A stretch of 64,000 nucleotides of DNA from Cognaticolwellia beringensis (GCF_002076895.1 NZ_CP020465.1:620001-684000); one strand, 5' to 3'. Positions 45,665-56,737 are shown, numbered from the stretch's first letter. Program-made: numbers and translations. Notes: generated by a model not told the origin, from the letters alone.

Positions 45665-46855
45665 ATGGTTATTAAGCCAAAAATTCGTGGTTTTATTTGT
45701 ACTAATGCTCACCCTGCTGGTTGTGCAGCGCATGTCAATGAGCAAATTGCTTATGTGAAAAGTCAGCCTCAAGCCGATGCTAAACCTAAAAACGTATTAG
45801 TGATTGGTGCTTCAACAGGTTACGGTTTGGCATCTCGAATTACTGCTGCTTTTGGTAACGATGCTAAAACATTAGGTATTTTCTTTGAAAAACCACCAAC
45901 AGAAAGAAAAACAGCATCAGCAGGTTGGTATAATACGGCTGCTTTTCAAGCGGCTGCCGACGAAGCCGGATTATGGTCAAAAAATATCAATGGCGATGCG
46001 TTTTCACATGAAATTAAAGCTAAAGCGATTGAGACTATTAAAGCCGAGTTAGGTGAAATTGACCTGATCGTATACAGCTTAGCGTCACCACGCCGCACTG
46101 ATCCTGACAGCGGCGAAGTATACTCATCAGCACTTAAACCTATTGGTAAAAGCGTTACTACGAAGAACTTAAATACCTCGAAACGTATTATTGACTCTGT
46201 GTCAGTTGAAGCGGCAACAGAAGAAGAAATTCAAGGTACCATCGATGTAATGGGCGGCGCTGATTGGGAACTTTGGATTAAAGCGCTTGGCGAAGCGGGT
46301 GTTTTGGCTAATGGTTTTAAAACCGTAGCTTATACCTATATTGGTAAAGAATTGACTTGGCCGATATACGGTCATGCGACCATTGGCCGTGCGAAAGAAG
46401 ACTTAGATCGTGCGTCAACAGCGATAAAAGCAACTACAGCAAATATTAAAGGCGAAGCTTATGTTACGTCCCTCAATGCTGTTGTTACGCAAGCAAGTTC
46501 AGCGATTCCAATTATGCCATTATACATATCAGCCATGTTTAAAGTGATGAAAGCTGATGGCACATATGAAGGCTGTATCGAGCAAATTCAAGGCTTGTTT
46601 AGAGAAAACATCTACGGTGTAAACCCGACTATTGATGAAGCAGGACGTTTACGTCAAAACAATAAAGAACTTGAAGATAGTGTACAACAACGTGTAACAG
46701 ATATTTGGAATACCGTTGATAGCGATACTATTGACGAGTTAACTGATTATGTTGGTTATCATCAAGAGTTTTTGAAATTATTTGGGTTTAACGTTGCAGG
46801 TGTTGATTATGATGCAGACATTAGCCCAGAATTAGCTATTAACAATTTGCTATAA
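45665..46855 (+). CDS. fabV: Trans-2-enoyl-CoA/enoyl-ACP reductase FabV
   Basis: The protein has 396 residues, the family length. MVIKPKIRGFICTNAHPAGC, VLVIGASTGYGLASRI (NADH-binding), FFEKPPTERKTASAGWYNTAAF, VYSLASPRR and the active site Tyr-x8-Lys in WPIYGHATIGRAK are all present. It carries out the last reduction step of fatty acid elongation and is the triclosan-resistant alternative to FabI. AAGAAGG before the ATG is the ribosome binding site. Single gene with its own terminator. Confidence 0.95.
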   Translation: MVIKPKIRGFICTNAHPAGCAAHVNEQIAYVKSQPQADAKPKNVLVIGASTGYGLASRITAAFGNDAKTLGIFFEKPPTERKTASAGWYNTAAFQAAADEAGLWSKNINGDAFSHEIKAKAIETIKAELGEIDLIVYSLASPRRTDPDSGEVYSSALKPIGKSVTTKNLNTSKRIIDSVSVEAATEEEIQGTIDVMGGADWELWIKALGEAGVLANGFKTVAYTYIGKELTWPIYGHATIGRAKEDLDRASTAIKATTANIKGEAYVTSLNAVVTQASSAIPIMPLYISAMFKVMKADGTYEGCIEQIQGLFRENIYGVNPTIDEAGRLRQNNKELEDSVQQRVTDIWNTVDSDTIDELTDYVGYHQEFLKLFGFNVAGVDYDADISPELAINNLL

Positions 46856-46896
46856 AATAACGGCTGTTAGTGAATTAGCAGATTATAGTCATAAAT

Positions 46897-46923
46897 AAAC
46901 CGACAATAAGTCGGTTTTTTTTT
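46897..46923 (+). terminator. Rho-independent terminator of fabV
   Basis: Stem AAACCGAC/GTCGGTTT, loop AATAA, followed by a run of about nine T residues. Confidence 0.92.
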
Positions 46924-47328
46924 GGCTATCAGGCTTATAAATAACGAATAATTAAAATTTATTTTCTAGGATAAATAGCTAAAATAGGACATAAATTTAT
47001 CCTGTATCGTCCGCAATTTATGCTATTAAAGAGAGTTTTGTTCGATTATTGCCTTAAATATAGATTTTTCGTCTAAATTGTCATTTATTGTGGTGCTTAA
47101 GATAGAATCAAAATGTGGTTTTGTGCTAGAATCGCGCCAGAAATTTTAACTAGAGCCAGTGAACCTTAATTTACTTAAAATAAATTAAGACTTTGCTGAA
47201 ATACACTGAAATCGGTCATTTATGTTAGTTGGTCGCATTAATTGTTGTGATGTTTGCAATAAGGAATTGCCGTTAAGTAGCGAATTAATTGATTTTGATT
47301 ACTCCCATCAAAAGTAGTGCAAGTGTTT
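46924..47328. other. Upstream region of the nqr operon
   Basis: About 400 bases without a gene, carrying the nqr promoter and leader. No hairpin or conserved riboswitch shape is recognised. Confidence 0.5.
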
Positions 47329-48666
47329 ATGATTACGATAAAAAAAGGTCTGGATGTTCCTGTAGTAGGTGCCCCCCAGCAGGTAATCCATGATGGTCCG
47401 TCCATCAAAACTGTTGCAACATTAGGTGAAGAGTTTGTGGGTATGCGCCCAACCATGTTTGTTAAGGTTGGAGATAGCGTTAAAAAAGGTCAGGCACTTT
47501 TTGAAGATAAAAAGAATCCTGGCGTTAAATTCACAGCTCAAGCTTCAGGTGTTGTTAAAGAAATAAATCGTGGTGAAAAGCGCGTATTGCAATCTGTTGT
47601 CATCGAAATTGGCGGCAATGAGCAAGAAACGTTTACTAGCTATGCCGCTAACGAACTTAATTCAATCGCACGCGAAGACGTTGTTTCAAACCTAGTTAAC
47701 TCAGGTTTGTGGACTGCATTGCGTACGCGACCATTTAGTAAAGTTCCTGCTATAGATGCTGTCCCTGTTGCTGTATTTGTTAGTGCAATGGATACTAATC
47801 CTCTTGCTGCAGATCCAGCGGTTATTATTGCCGAGCAAAGTGAAGCCTTCGTTAATGGTTTATCTGTGCTTGCTCGCTTAACTGACGGTGAAGTATTTGT
47901 AAGCAAAGCACCTGGTAGCGATATTGCTGTTAATTCAACCTCTACGGTTAATGAATTTTCTGGTAAGCATCCTGCTGGTCTAGTTGGTACACATATGCAC
48001 TTTTTGAAGCCTGTTAGTGCTGATAAAGTTGCATGGCATGTTGGTTACCAAGATGTTATTGCCTTCGGTCAGTTATTTACTACCGGTGAGTTAGATAGCA
48101 GTCGTGTTATTTCTTTAGCTGGTCCTGCTGCAAAAAATCCTCGCTTAATTCGCACTACCTTAGGTGGAAGCGTGGCAGAAATTACTGCCAATGAAAAGCT
48201 TGATGGTGAGTTACGTGTAGTTTCGGGCTCGTTATTATTAGGCTCTGTTGCTTCAGGTGTTAAGGGATATTTAGGTCGCTATCACACACAAATTTCTCTG
48301 ATCCGTGAAGGCAGAGAAAAAGAGTTTGTTGGCTATATGTACCCCGGACCTAACAAGTTCTCAGTAACGCGTGCTTACATGGGGCACTTCTTCTCTAAGA
48401 AGTTGTTCAACATGACCACAACAACTAATGGTAGTGCTCGTGCTATGGTGCCAATTGGCAACTTTGAACGCGTTATGCCATTAGATATATTGCCAACAAT
48501 GTTATTGCGCGATTTATGTGCCGGCGATACTGACGGCGCGCAACAACTTGGTGCCTTAGAGCTTGATGAAGAAGATTTAGCCTTGTGTACGTTTGTTTGC
48601 CCTGGCAAAACAGATTACGGTGTGATCCTTCGTGATTGCCTAACCACAATTGAGAAGGAAGGTTAG
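47329..48666 (+). CDS. nqrA: Na+-translocating NADH:quinone reductase subunit A
   Basis: The product has 445 residues, like Vibrio NqrA (446). It starts [23 protein letters not shown] and contains [33 protein letters not shown] (biotinyl-like barrel), [11 protein letters not shown], and the C-terminal [22 protein letters not shown]. NqrA is the cytoplasmic subunit near the quinone site. First gene of nqrABCDEF; the next gene starts three bases after its stop. An in-frame GTG four codons upstream is ignored. Confidence 0.97.
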   Translation: MITIKKGLDVPVVGAPQQVIHDGPSIKTVATLGEEFVGMRPTMFVKVGDSVKKGQALFEDKKNPGVKFTAQASGVVKEINRGEKRVLQSVVIEIGGNEQETFTSYAANELNSIAREDVVSNLVNSGLWTALRTRPFSKVPAIDAVPVAVFVSAMDTNPLAADPAVIIAEQSEAFVNGLSVLARLTDGEVFVSKAPGSDIAVNSTSTVNEFSGKHPAGLVGTHMHFLKPVSADKVAWHVGYQDVIAFGQLFTTGELDSSRVISLAGPAAKNPRLIRTTLGGSVAEITANEKLDGELRVVSGSLLLGSVASGVKGYLGRYHTQISLIREGREKEFVGYMYPGPNKFSVTRAYMGHFFSKKLFNMTTTTNGSARAMVPIGNFERVMPLDILPTMLLRDLCAGDTDGAQQLGALELDEEDLALCTFVCPGKTDYGVILRDCLTTIEKEG

Positions 48667-48668
48667 TC

Positions 48669-49871
48669 ATGGGCTTGAAAAAGTTTATTGAAGATATCGA
48701 ACCGCAATTTGAAAAAGGCGGTAAACTTGAAACTTGGTATGCGCTTTACGAAGCCGTTGCTACGGGGTTATTTACTCCTGGCCAAGTGAATAAAGGTCAA
48801 ACACACGTTCGTGACAGTATTGATCTTAAACGTATCATGATCACAGTATGGTTAGCGGTTTTCCCTGCCATGTTCTGGGGTATGTACAACATAGGTTTTC
48901 AAGCAACTGACGCATTAGCGGCTGGTTATGCTTTACCTGATACGTGGCAAGTAGGTTTGTTTGAAATGTTGGGCGGTAGCTTGTCGGTTGAATCGGGTTG
49001 GTTCAGCATGATGTTTTACGGTGCTATGTTCTTCTTACCTATCTATGCAACTGTGTTTGTAGTGGGTGGTTTTTGGGAAGTATTGTTTGCCTCAGTTCGC
49101 AAACATGAAGTTAACGAAGGTTTCTTTGTTAGTTCAATACTTTTCGCCTTAATCCTGCCTGCAACTATTCCATTGTGGCAAGCTGCTATCGGTATTACTT
49201 TTGGTATTGTTATTGCCAAAGAAGTATTTGGTGGTACAGGTAAAAACTTCTTAAACCCTGCATTAGCAGGCCGAGCGTTTTTATTCTTTGCTTATCCAAG
49301 TGAAATCTCTGGCGATGCTGTTTGGGTTGCTGCTGATGGTTTCTCTGGTGCAACTGCACTTAGTGCAGCGAACCAAGGTTTAATTGAATACACTGTTAAT
49401 GCTGATTGGTGGAATGCATTCTGGGGTTATATTCCAGGCTCTGTTGGTGAAGTGTCTACCGCGATGATTTTACTCGGTGGTGCATACATCCTTTATAAAG
49501 GTATTGCTTCATGGCGTATCGTTTTAGGTGTGTTTGCCGGTATGGTTGTTATGTCAATGCTATTGAACGCTATTGGTTCTGATACTAATAACATGTTCGC
49601 GATGCCTTGGTACTGGCACTTAGTTACGGGTGGTTTTGCCTTTGGTATGATGTTTATGGCAACTGATCCGGTATCAGCTTCATTTACTAATACCGGTAAA
49701 TACTGGTTTGGTGCTTTAGTGGGTATCATGGTGGTATTGGTACGTGTTGTTAACCCAGCATTCCCAGAAGGTATGATGTTAGCCATTTTATTCGCTAACT
49801 TGTTTGCACCTCTTTTCGACTACTTTGTTGTTCAAGGGAATATCAAACGGAGGCTTGCTCGCAATGTCTGA
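48669..49871 (+). CDS. nqrB: Na+-translocating NADH:quinone reductase subunit B
   Basis: The protein has 400 residues with about ten membrane helices. [11 protein letters not shown] holds the SGAT motif whose Thr carries covalently bound FMN (attached by ApbE). [19 protein letters not shown] and [21 protein letters not shown] are the other conserved blocks. NqrB binds quinone and is part of the Na+ path. GAAGG precedes the ATG; the end overlaps nqrC by eight bases. Confidence 0.97.
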   Translation: MGLKKFIEDIEPQFEKGGKLETWYALYEAVATGLFTPGQVNKGQTHVRDSIDLKRIMITVWLAVFPAMFWGMYNIGFQATDALAAGYALPDTWQVGLFEMLGGSLSVESGWFSMMFYGAMFFLPIYATVFVVGGFWEVLFASVRKHEVNEGFFVSSILFALILPATIPLWQAAIGITFGIVIAKEVFGGTGKNFLNPALAGRAFLFFAYPSEISGDAVWVAADGFSGATALSAANQGLIEYTVNADWWNAFWGYIPGSVGEVSTAMILLGGAYILYKGIASWRIVLGVFAGMVVMSMLLNAIGSDTNNMFAMPWYWHLVTGGFAFGMMFMATDPVSASFTNTGKYWFGALVGIMVVLVRVVNPAFPEGMMLAILFANLFAPLFDYFVVQGNIKRRLARNV

Positions 49872-50640
49872 GACTAAAAAGAAAGAAACTTTCGGCAGAA
49901 CAGTCGGGTTTGTATTTATTATTTGTTTAGTTTGTGCTGCTTTAGTATCAACTTCAGCGGTGGTTTTAAAACCATTACAAACAGCTAATAAATTGCTTGA
50001 TAAGCAAACTAAAATTCTTGAAACTGCGGGTTTATTAGAGCTTGCAGGTGACGATATCGTTGGCCTTTATACCCAACGTGTTGAAGCTAAAATGATCAGT
50101 CTTGAAACAGGTAAAGTTGTTGAAGGTGATGTTAACTCGTTTGAAGAGCGTGCTGATGCACGTGACCCTGCTAAGAGTTTTAAACCTGAAAATGATATTG
50201 CTAGTTTAAACCGCGTTGCTAAAAATGCCGTGGTTTATCTTGTTAAAGATGAGCAAGGTAAAGTAACTACAATCGTTTTACCGATTGTTGGTTCTGGCTT
50301 GTGGGATCTTATGTACGGTTTTGTCGGTTTAGAATCTGACCTTAATACTGTTAAAAGCGTAATCTATTCTGACCTTAAAGAAACTCCAGGTTTAGGTGCT
50401 GAAGTACTTAACCCTAATTGGAAAGCTTTATGGCCAGGTAAGAAAATGTTTGATAAGCAAAACAACATAGCAATTCAAATTGTTAAAGGTGGCGCTAAAG
50501 CTGGTGATGTTCATGGCGTTGATGCTCTTTCTGGCGCGACATTAACCAGTAACGGTGTTGAAACAACTTTACATTTTTGGCTTGGTGAAGAAGGTTATGG
50601 TCCATTCATTACTAACTATCGCGCTGGAGGGTTGAACTAA
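49864..50640 (+). CDS. nqrC: Na+-translocating NADH:quinone reductase subunit C
   Basis: The product has 258 residues: one N-terminal membrane helix ([23 protein letters not shown]) and a periplasmic domain with [14 protein letters not shown], the second covalent FMN-Thr site. [29 protein letters not shown] is also typical. Start at 49864 (MSETKKKE) with GGAGG upstream inside nqrB; a longer frame from 49804 is rejected. Its stop overlaps the nqrD start (TAATG). Confidence 0.97.
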   Translation: MSETKKKETFGRTVGFVFIICLVCAALVSTSAVVLKPLQTANKLLDKQTKILETAGLLELAGDDIVGLYTQRVEAKMISLETGKVVEGDVNSFEERADARDPAKSFKPENDIASLNRVAKNAVVYLVKDEQGKVTTIVLPIVGSGLWDLMYGFVGLESDLNTVKSVIYSDLKETPGLGAEVLNPNWKALWPGKKMFDKQNNIAIQIVKGGAKAGDVHGVDALSGATLTSNGVETTLHFWLGEEGYGPFITNYRAGGLN

Positions 50641-51263
50641 TGGCTACTGATACTAAAAAGGTTTTATTTGGACCGGTTGTTGATAATAACCCTATTGCTT
50701 TGCAAGTGCTTGGTGTTTGTTCTGCGTTAGCCGTTACCAGTTCTATGGCAAATGCTATGGTAATGACCATTGCGGTAATGTTCGTAACAGGCTTTTCGAA
50801 TTTGTTTATTTCACTTATTCGTAATCAAATCCCATCAAGTGTGCGTATTATTGTGCAAATGGCGATTATTGCCTCGTTGGTAATTTTAGTTGACCAAGTC
50901 TTAAAGGCTTTCTCTTATCAACTATCAAAAGAACTATCGATGTTTATTGGTTTGATCATTACTAACTGTATTGTTATGGGTCGTGCTGAAGCTTTTGCCA
51001 TGAAAGAAAAGCCAGGTGTGAGCTTTTTAGACGGTATTGGTAATGGCTTAGGCTACGGTGCTGTATTGATTATTGTTGCATTCTTCCGTGAACTATTTGG
51101 TTTTGGTACGTTATTTGGTTATGAAATTTTTGCCTTGGTGCAAAACGGTGGTTGGTACCAAGGTAATGGCCTACTCGTTTTACCATTTAGCTCATTCTTC
51201 ATTATCGGTTTAATCATTTGGTCTATTCGCCAGTGGAAACCAGCACAAGTAGAGAAGGACTAA
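50640..51263 (+). CDS. nqrD: Na+-translocating NADH:quinone reductase subunit D
   Basis: The product has 207 residues and six membrane helices. [31 protein letters not shown] is the N-terminal signature, and [20 protein letters not shown] contains the Cys that with NqrE cysteines holds the intramembrane iron centre. [23 protein letters not shown] is the second half-repeat. Translationally coupled to nqrC; nqrE follows after six bases. Confidence 0.97.
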   Translation: MATDTKKVLFGPVVDNNPIALQVLGVCSALAVTSSMANAMVMTIAVMFVTGFSNLFISLIRNQIPSSVRIIVQMAIIASLVILVDQVLKAFSYQLSKELSMFIGLIITNCIVMGRAEAFAMKEKPGVSFLDGIGNGLGYGAVLIIVAFFRELFGFGTLFGYEIFALVQNGGWYQGNGLLVLPFSSFFIIGLIIWSIRQWKPAQVEKD

Positions 51264-51269
51264 ACAATC

Positions 51270-51893
51270 ATGGAACATTATTTAAGTTTATTTGTTAAGA
51301 CCATATTTATTGAAAATTTGGCATTAACCTTTTTCCTTGGTATGTGTACTTTCTTAGCGGTTTCTAAGAAAGTTAGCACGGCGATAGGTCTAGGTGTTGC
51401 AGTTGTTGTGGTATTAGGTATTGCGGTACCTGTTAACCAAATCATCTATCAAGCGATTTTAGCGCCAGGTGCGTTAGATAGCTTGATGGGCGTAACTGAG
51501 GCAAAAGACTCTATTGATTTAAGCTTCTTGTCTTTCATTACCTTTATTGGTGTGATTGCGGCATTAGTACAAATCCTTGAGATGGTTTTAGATAAATACT
51601 TCCCTGCTCTGTATCAAGCACTTGGTATTTTCCTACCCTTGATCACCGTTAACTGTGCAATCTTCGGTGGTGTTTCATTTATGGTCGCGAAAAACTTAAC
51701 CTTAGGCGAAAGTTTCGTTTATGGCATCGGCTCAGGTATTGGTTGGATGTTAGCCATCGTACTGATAGCGGGTATTCGTGAAAAAATGAAATACTCGGAT
51801 GTACCTGACGGCTTAAAAGGCTTAGGTATTACGTTTATTACTGCAGGATTGATGGCGTTTGGCTTTCTTTCTTTCGGTGGTATTTCACTTTAG
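51270..51893 (+). CDS. nqrE: Na+-translocating NADH:quinone reductase subunit E
   Basis: The protein has 207 residues, about nine more than Vibrio NqrE; the extra residues lie in the loop [19 protein letters not shown]. Otherwise it is standard: [72 protein letters not shown] and [23 protein letters not shown]. The Cys of MCTF and NCAIF ligate the iron centre shared with NqrD. An 81-base gap precedes nqrF. Confidence 0.97.
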   Translation: MEHYLSLFVKTIFIENLALTFFLGMCTFLAVSKKVSTAIGLGVAVVVVLGIAVPVNQIIYQAILAPGALDSLMGVTEAKDSIDLSFLSFITFIGVIAALVQILEMVLDKYFPALYQALGIFLPLITVNCAIFGGVSFMVAKNLTLGESFVYGIGSGIGWMLAIVLIAGIREKMKYSDVPDGLKGLGITFITAGLMAFGFLSFGGISL

Positions 51894-51974
51894 GTTAATG
51901 TCGGTTTTAGCTAGCACTTGCTTAAATACAATGAGCTTAGCTAAAACCCTTAAATAAGATTAAAGGAAAAGTCG

Positions 51975-53201
51975 ATGGAAATTATTATTCTCGGCGTATC
52001 GATGTTTACCGTGATAGTACTAGCTTTGGTAATGGTGATTTTATTTGCCAAATCTAAGTTAGTATCTTCAGGTGACGTTACGATTAGCATCAACGGTGAC
52101 CCAGAGAAAGCAGTAACAACTGCGGCTGGTGGTAAGCTTTTAGGCGCACTTGCTGACCAAGGTATTTTTATACCTTCAGCTTGTGGTGGCGGTGGTACTT
52201 GTGGCCAATGTCGCGTAGAAATACATTCAGGTGGTGGTGATATTTTACCGACTGAGTCTGGTCATATTAATAAGCGTGAAGCAAAAGAAGGTTGTCGTTT
52301 AGCGTGTCAAGTGGCCGTTAAACAAGACATGGACATTGTACTTGAAGATGAAATCTTCGGAGTTCAACAATGGGAATGTGAAGTTATCTCTAACGATAAC
52401 CAAGCAACGTTCATTAAAGAGCTTAAGTTACAAATTCCTAATGGCGAATCTGTACCGTTTAAAGCCGGTGGTTATATTCAAATTGAAGCGCCTGCGCATC
52501 ATGTAAAATATAGCGATTTCGATATAGATGACCAATACAAAGGTGATTGGAATCATTTTGGATTTTTTGATGTTGAATCAAAAGTTGATGAGCCTACGTT
52601 ACGTGCTTACTCAATGGCGAATTATCCAGAAGAAGAAGGCATTATCATGCTTAACGTGCGTATTGCTACGCCGCCTCCCGGACGTTTACATTTACCAGCA
52701 GGTAAAATGTCGTCTTATATTTTCAGCTTAAAAGCTGGCGATAAAGTGACTATTTCAGGTCCATTTGGTGAATTCTTCGCGAAAGAAACTGAAAATGAAA
52801 TGGTATTTATCGGTGGTGGTGCTGGTATGGCGCCAATGCGTTCACATATCTTTGATCAACTTAAACGTTTGCAGTCTAAACGTAAAATGTCGTTCTGGTA
52901 TGGTGCTCGTTCTAAACGTGAAATGTTCTATGAAGATGATTATAACGGCCTTGCGGCTGAAAATGACAACTTTGAATGGCATGTTGCGTTATCAGATCCA
53001 CAACCAGAAGATAACTGGGATGGCATGACTGGTTTTATTCATAATGTATTGCACGAGCAGTACTTGAAAGACCATGAAGCGCCAGAAGATTGTGAGTACT
53101 ATATGTGTGGTCCTCCAATGATGAACGCCGCAGTTATTCATATGTTGAAAGATTTGGGTGTTGAAGATGAAAACATCATGTTAGATGACTTCGGTGGCTA
53201 A
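51975..53201 (+). CDS. nqrF: Na+-translocating NADH:quinone reductase subunit F
   Basis: The product has 408 residues. An N-terminal membrane helix is followed by a 2Fe-2S ferredoxin domain ([14 protein letters not shown] ... GCRLACQ), then an FAD-binding domain (RAYSMANYP) and an NADH-binding domain ([32 protein letters not shown]). It takes electrons from NADH, the entry point of the complex. GAAAAGTCG before ATG is a weak ribosome binding site. A terminator follows but apbE and nqrM lie directly beyond. Confidence 0.97.
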   Translation: MEIIILGVSMFTVIVLALVMVILFAKSKLVSSGDVTISINGDPEKAVTTAAGGKLLGALADQGIFIPSACGGGGTCGQCRVEIHSGGGDILPTESGHINKREAKEGCRLACQVAVKQDMDIVLEDEIFGVQQWECEVISNDNQATFIKELKLQIPNGESVPFKAGGYIQIEAPAHHVKYSDFDIDDQYKGDWNHFGFFDVESKVDEPTLRAYSMANYPEEEGIIMLNVRIATPPPGRLHLPAGKMSSYIFSLKAGDKVTISGPFGEFFAKETENEMVFIGGGAGMAPMRSHIFDQLKRLQSKRKMSFWYGARSKREMFYEDDYNGLAAENDNFEWHVALSDPQPEDNWDGMTGFIHNVLHEQYLKDHEAPEDCEYYMCGPPMMNAAVIHMLKDLGVEDENIMLDDFGG

Positions 53202-53225
53202 TTAAGCGCGCGAATTCATATAATG

Positions 53226-53249
53226 AAAGGCGGCTTAGGTCGCCTTTTT
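53226..53249 (+). terminator. Terminator-like hairpin behind nqrF
   Basis: Stem AAAGGCG/CGCCTTT with an eight-base loop, followed by TT; separates nqrF from apbE. Confidence 0.75.
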
Positions 53250-53378
53250 AATTTCTATTGTTTATATCCAGCTTGTTCGGTTATCAATAGAAAGAGGAGT
53301 TTATTTAGCTAAAGCACATTGTGTTTTTACAGACAGACAATTGTTTTAGCTAAATGAAATTTTATTAAGGGTATTGTT

Positions 53379-54422
53379 ATGCAATATAGTTGTAACTTAA
53401 GCAAATATGCATCAGCGGTTAAGTTGTTTGTAGTCGCAAGCACACTGTTAGTGCTTAGTGGTTGTTTTCCTAGTAATGATCTCGGTCGTGAAGAGTATCT
53501 TCTTCGAGGAAACACCATGGGCACCACTTATAATATTAAAGTGGTAGGTGAGAGCTTAGACGCAGAAAAACTACAACAAGGTATTGATGCAAAACTTGTG
53601 CAGTTGAATCAAGAGATGTCGACTTATATCAAGGATTCTGAGTTATCTATATTTAATCAATCAGCGTCGCTTGAACCTGTCAAAGCATCAACAGGTTTAG
53701 CACGAGTGGTGAAAGAAGCTATTCGTTTAGGCGAACTGAGTAATGGTGCACTTGATGTTACTGTTGGGCCTTTAGTGAACTTATGGGGCTTTGGACCTGA
53801 GTATCGTCCAGAGACTGTGCCAAGTGAAGCATTACTTACAGCGACAAAAGCCAGAGTAGGCTTAGATAAGCTTAAATTAGAAAATGGCATGTTGAGTAAG
53901 CGCACGGCAGATCTATATGTAGATTTATCAACCATTGCTAAAGGTTACGGCGTTGATTTAGTTGCTGAGTATATTGAGGCTAATGGTATCAATAATTATT
54001 TAGTTGAAATCGGTGGCGAAATGCGACTTAAAGGCTTTAAACATACTGGTGAACTGTGGCATGTGGCGATTGAAAAACCTTTGAGCGATGAACGCTCTGT
54101 ACACCAAATTATTGTGCCCAAAGATAATGCTGTTGCCACTTCAGGCGACTACAGAATATATTTTGAGGCTGATGGCCAACGATTTTCGCATATCATAGAC
54201 CCAAAAAGTGGAAAGCCAATTAACCATAAACTGGTCTCTGTTACGGTAATTCATCCATCTTCAATGACTGCGGACGGTTTATCGACTGCGATGATGGTTA
54301 TGGGGGAAGAGAAAGCATTAGCGTTTGCTGAAGCTAATGATCTTGCGGTATATATCATTGCGAAAACAGATCATGGCTTTGTCGAGCAAAGCACGGTAAA
54401 ATTCATGCAATATCTCAAATAG
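53379..54422 (+). CDS. apbE: FAD:protein FMN transferase ApbE
   Basis: The protein has 347 residues. LLVLSGCFPS is a lipobox, so it is a periplasmic lipoprotein. Conserved blocks: GTTYNIKVVG, TYIKDSELSIFNQ, LDVTVGPLVNLWGFGP, VDLSTIAKGYGVD, YLVEIGGEMR, NAVATSGDYR, HIIDPKSGKPI and the Mg2+-binding MTADGLSTAMMVMG. It attaches FMN from FAD to the Thr of SGAT motifs, here NqrB and NqrC, whose genes lie just upstream. Confidence 0.96.
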   Translation: MQYSCNLSKYASAVKLFVVASTLLVLSGCFPSNDLGREEYLLRGNTMGTTYNIKVVGESLDAEKLQQGIDAKLVQLNQEMSTYIKDSELSIFNQSASLEPVKASTGLARVVKEAIRLGELSNGALDVTVGPLVNLWGFGPEYRPETVPSEALLTATKARVGLDKLKLENGMLSKRTADLYVDLSTIAKGYGVDLVAEYIEANGINNYLVEIGGEMRLKGFKHTGELWHVAIEKPLSDERSVHQIIVPKDNAVATSGDYRIYFEADGQRFSHIIDPKSGKPINHKLVSVTVIHPSSMTADGLSTAMMVMGEEKALAFAEANDLAVYIIAKTDHGFVEQSTVKFMQYLK

Positions 54423-54529
54423 GTTTGCATTCTTTTACCTTAAGTTATTTTTAAATTATTTAAAACTAGACTGCTAGTTAAAGTTTTATAATTAAATCTT
54501 GAATATTATTAAGTAGGTAGGCACTCATT

Positions 54530-54751
54530 ATGGCTATATTTTTAATTACATTAGGCTTTTTTCTCGTTATTGTTATGGCAATGGCTGTAGGATATATCTT
54601 TCAAAGGAAAACCCTGGGTGGTAGCTGCGGTGGCTTAGCTAATGTCGGTATCGACAAGTCTTGTAACTGTGATAACCCCTGTGAAAAGCGTCAAGAGCGT
54701 GATCGAGTTGCAGCGTTGAAAATCGGCGATATTAGTGTGAAAAATATTTAG
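54530..54751 (+). CDS. nqrM: NqrM, Na+-NQR maturation factor (DUF539)
   Basis: It encodes 73 residues: one membrane helix (IFLITLGFFLVIVMAMAVGYIF) and a Cys-rich tail GGSCGGLANVGIDKSCNCDNPCEKR. This is the DUF539/NqrM family, needed to insert the iron centre between NqrD and NqrE. Its place behind apbE completes the maturation set. GTAGGTAGG before the ATG supports the start. Confidence 0.95.
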   Translation: MAIFLITLGFFLVIVMAMAVGYIFQRKTLGGSCGGLANVGIDKSCNCDNPCEKRQERDRVAALKIGDISVKNI

Positions 54752-54820
54752 GTTTTAGATCTAAATACCCTAAGACAACGTGCTGCTGTCAGTATGTTTT
54801 CAGTAAGTTAAAGATAAATA

Positions 54821-54846
54821 AAAGGTGAGCTTAGCTCACCTTTTTT
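54821..54846. terminator. Bidirectional terminator hairpin behind nqrM
   Basis: Stem AAAGGTGAGC/GCTCACCTTT, loop TTA, then TTTT; between convergent nqrM and the HupE/UreJ-like gene. Confidence 0.92.
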
Positions 54847-54899
54847 GTTATTTACTGTTTCAAGATTATTCGCTCGAGGCTACAGGCGCTTTAGCAATA

Positions 54900-56132
54900 T
54901 CAGGTAAGACGTTCAATCAGCCAGTACGTTGCGATTACAGCAATGGCTATGTTCAGCGCCAAGACTAATTTTGTTTGATACCAAGTTTTATGCTTAAAAG
55001 GGTATAAAGACAAAAAAGCGAGAGCAATTACGGTTAGCTGGCCAAGCTCAACACCTACGTTAAACGAGACTAAACTCATCAGGTATTGGCTAGGCGGTAA
55101 ACCTACATCACCCAATACCGACGCAAAACCTAATCCGTGTAACAAGCCAAAGGCAAAGATAATAGGTAAACGGGTATGACTACTTGTCCCTTTTTTCGCT
55201 CGGTAAATATTTTCTAATCCTACGTAGACAATAGATAAGGCAATAAGGGGCTCTACAATAGCGCTAGACAGCGTTACAATCCCGTAAATACCTAATGCAA
55301 GTGTGATGGTATGCGCTAAGGTAAACGCGGAAACTTGCCATATTAAGGCCGAACGGCGTTTAGCAAATAGAAAAAGTGCTAAAACAAAAAGGATATGGTC
55401 TAACCCTCGCGGTAATATATGCACAAAACCTTGATAAATATAATCAGCTGCTAATTGAATTTTTGTGGTTACTGTATTCGCACTTGCCCTTGTATTAGGG
55501 CTGTCAGCACTTATTTGATAACTATTACTGAGGGATCCTGAGCTAATCATGGCTTGCTGAGGTCGTATGACGTTAAGTAAAACGTCGCCAAACAAGGGGG
55601 GAAATCGCACGGCAACTTCGTTAATCTCTTGGGGAATATCTCCTGCTGCGCGTAATTGCGTTTTATAGTCTGCTAAATTTGCTTGTTGAGATAATATTTG
55701 TTTTAAATGTTGTAATTGTAAGCCTTTAAAAACGACATTTTTTTGCTGAAGGTTTTGGTCAGTGCTCTCTTTAATGCTCTCTTTAATGCTCTCTTTAATA
55801 TTCTCATCAGTGCGTTTTTCAGTGTCAGTAAAATAGAGCTTTGTTTGCCGACTTAAAATAGCTTCAACGTTTTCGAGGAGTTTTTTTTGCTCAATAAAAG
55901 ACAATTGATTGAGTGCCTCAATCACTTTGTAGTCATCGCCTGTAATGTCTAAGTGTTTTTTTAATAAATGTATAAAATCAACAGTAACAATAAGTTGGTA
56001 TCGTTCGTGATTATCTAACGATAAAGTCGCCTGATTAATGTCTTCACTGTGTGCAAAACTTGATAATGAAAACAATGATGTTGTTAATAAAACAATGAAA
56101 AAATATAGCGGAGAAATTCGTCGGGATAACAA
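54900..56132 (-). CDS. HupE/UreJ-like membrane protein
   Basis: The product has 410 residues: signal peptide (ending SSFAHSED), a periplasmic domain of about 180 residues, then six or so membrane helices with GFVHILPRGLDHILFVLALFLFAKRR, FTLAHTITLALG and FAFGLLHGLGFASVL. These His-rich blocks are typical of the HupE/UreJ_2 family, members of which have been linked to nickel or cobalt uptake. No hydrogenase or urease genes are seen here. A threefold repeat of IKES occurs at about residues 112-123. No partner gene; divergent from nhaD. Confidence 0.85.
   Translation of the reverse strand: MLSRRISPLYFFIVLLTTSLFSLSSFAHSEDINQATLSLDNHERYQLIVTVDFIHLLKKHLDITGDDYKVIEALNQLSFIEQKKLLENVEAILSRQTKLYFTDTEKRTDENIKESIKESIKESTDQNLQQKNVVFKGLQLQHLKQILSQQANLADYKTQLRAAGDIPQEINEVAVRFPPLFGDVLLNVIRPQQAMISSGSLSNSYQISADSPNTRASANTVTTKIQLAADYIYQGFVHILPRGLDHILFVLALFLFAKRRSALIWQVSAFTLAHTITLALGIYGIVTLSSAIVEPLIALSIVYVGLENIYRAKKGTSSHTRLPIIFAFGLLHGLGFASVLGDVGLPPSQYLMSLVSFNVGVELGQLTVIALAFLSLYPFKHKTWYQTKLVLALNIAIAVIATYWLIERLT
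55764..55799. repeat. Three tandem 12-base repeats inside the HupE/UreJ-like gene
   Basis: GCTCTCTTTAAT occurs three times in a row, encoding the IKES triplet on the minus strand. In-frame period of 12 bases, so copy-number change would keep the frame. Confidence 0.9.
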
Positions 56133-56737
56133 AATAAAAACCTTAATTATGAGTATTAATGTTGTGAGTTAAAATAGCGTTTAGCTATCGTATTTTTATA
56201 AAACTATTGCCTGCATGCAGGCGAGTGAGCACTTTAAACTTTCGTATTACGACACCATTCTTGGATTTATTGTTAACTAGATAGCATTGTTGATACAAAA
56301 ATTAAACAGACGCGCAAAGCAAAATAACTTAACTGATATAAAGCGTGAAATAACAGCGCTGTATATTATGTTTTTAACTAAAAGTTTATAAAAAAATATA
56401 AGTCAGATTGTTAGGTTAAGGATTATAATATCGACGGCTTCATTCCTTCAATACTTTACTTTAGTTAAGCGAGAAGGAATAGGGCTTAGAACGCTATTAA
56501 TCTGCACTCATTTTGTCGTTCAATAGGCTTGATTTTGAGCGTTTAAAGAGGAGGATATAGCCGGGTTTTGGATAAGCGTCTTGTAAGTAACTGAAATAAT
56601 GACGGATTAGTTCACTTATCCAAAGTTCAGGTTAAATATTAGCATAAAATCGACATTAGCCTTAACTCCATGAAAGCACTATTTTAATCATGGGTTAATG
56701 GCATTAACCAGAACAAAATAAAGTTCATTAGGTCCTT
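56133..56737. other. Long divergent intergenic region upstream of nhaD
   Basis: About 600 bases with no ORF of note. It contains the 14-base palindrome GCCTGCATGCAGGC (56209-56222) and presumably promoters for both flanking genes. The length is unusual for this compact region; a regulatory RNA cannot be excluded. Confidence 0.5.
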
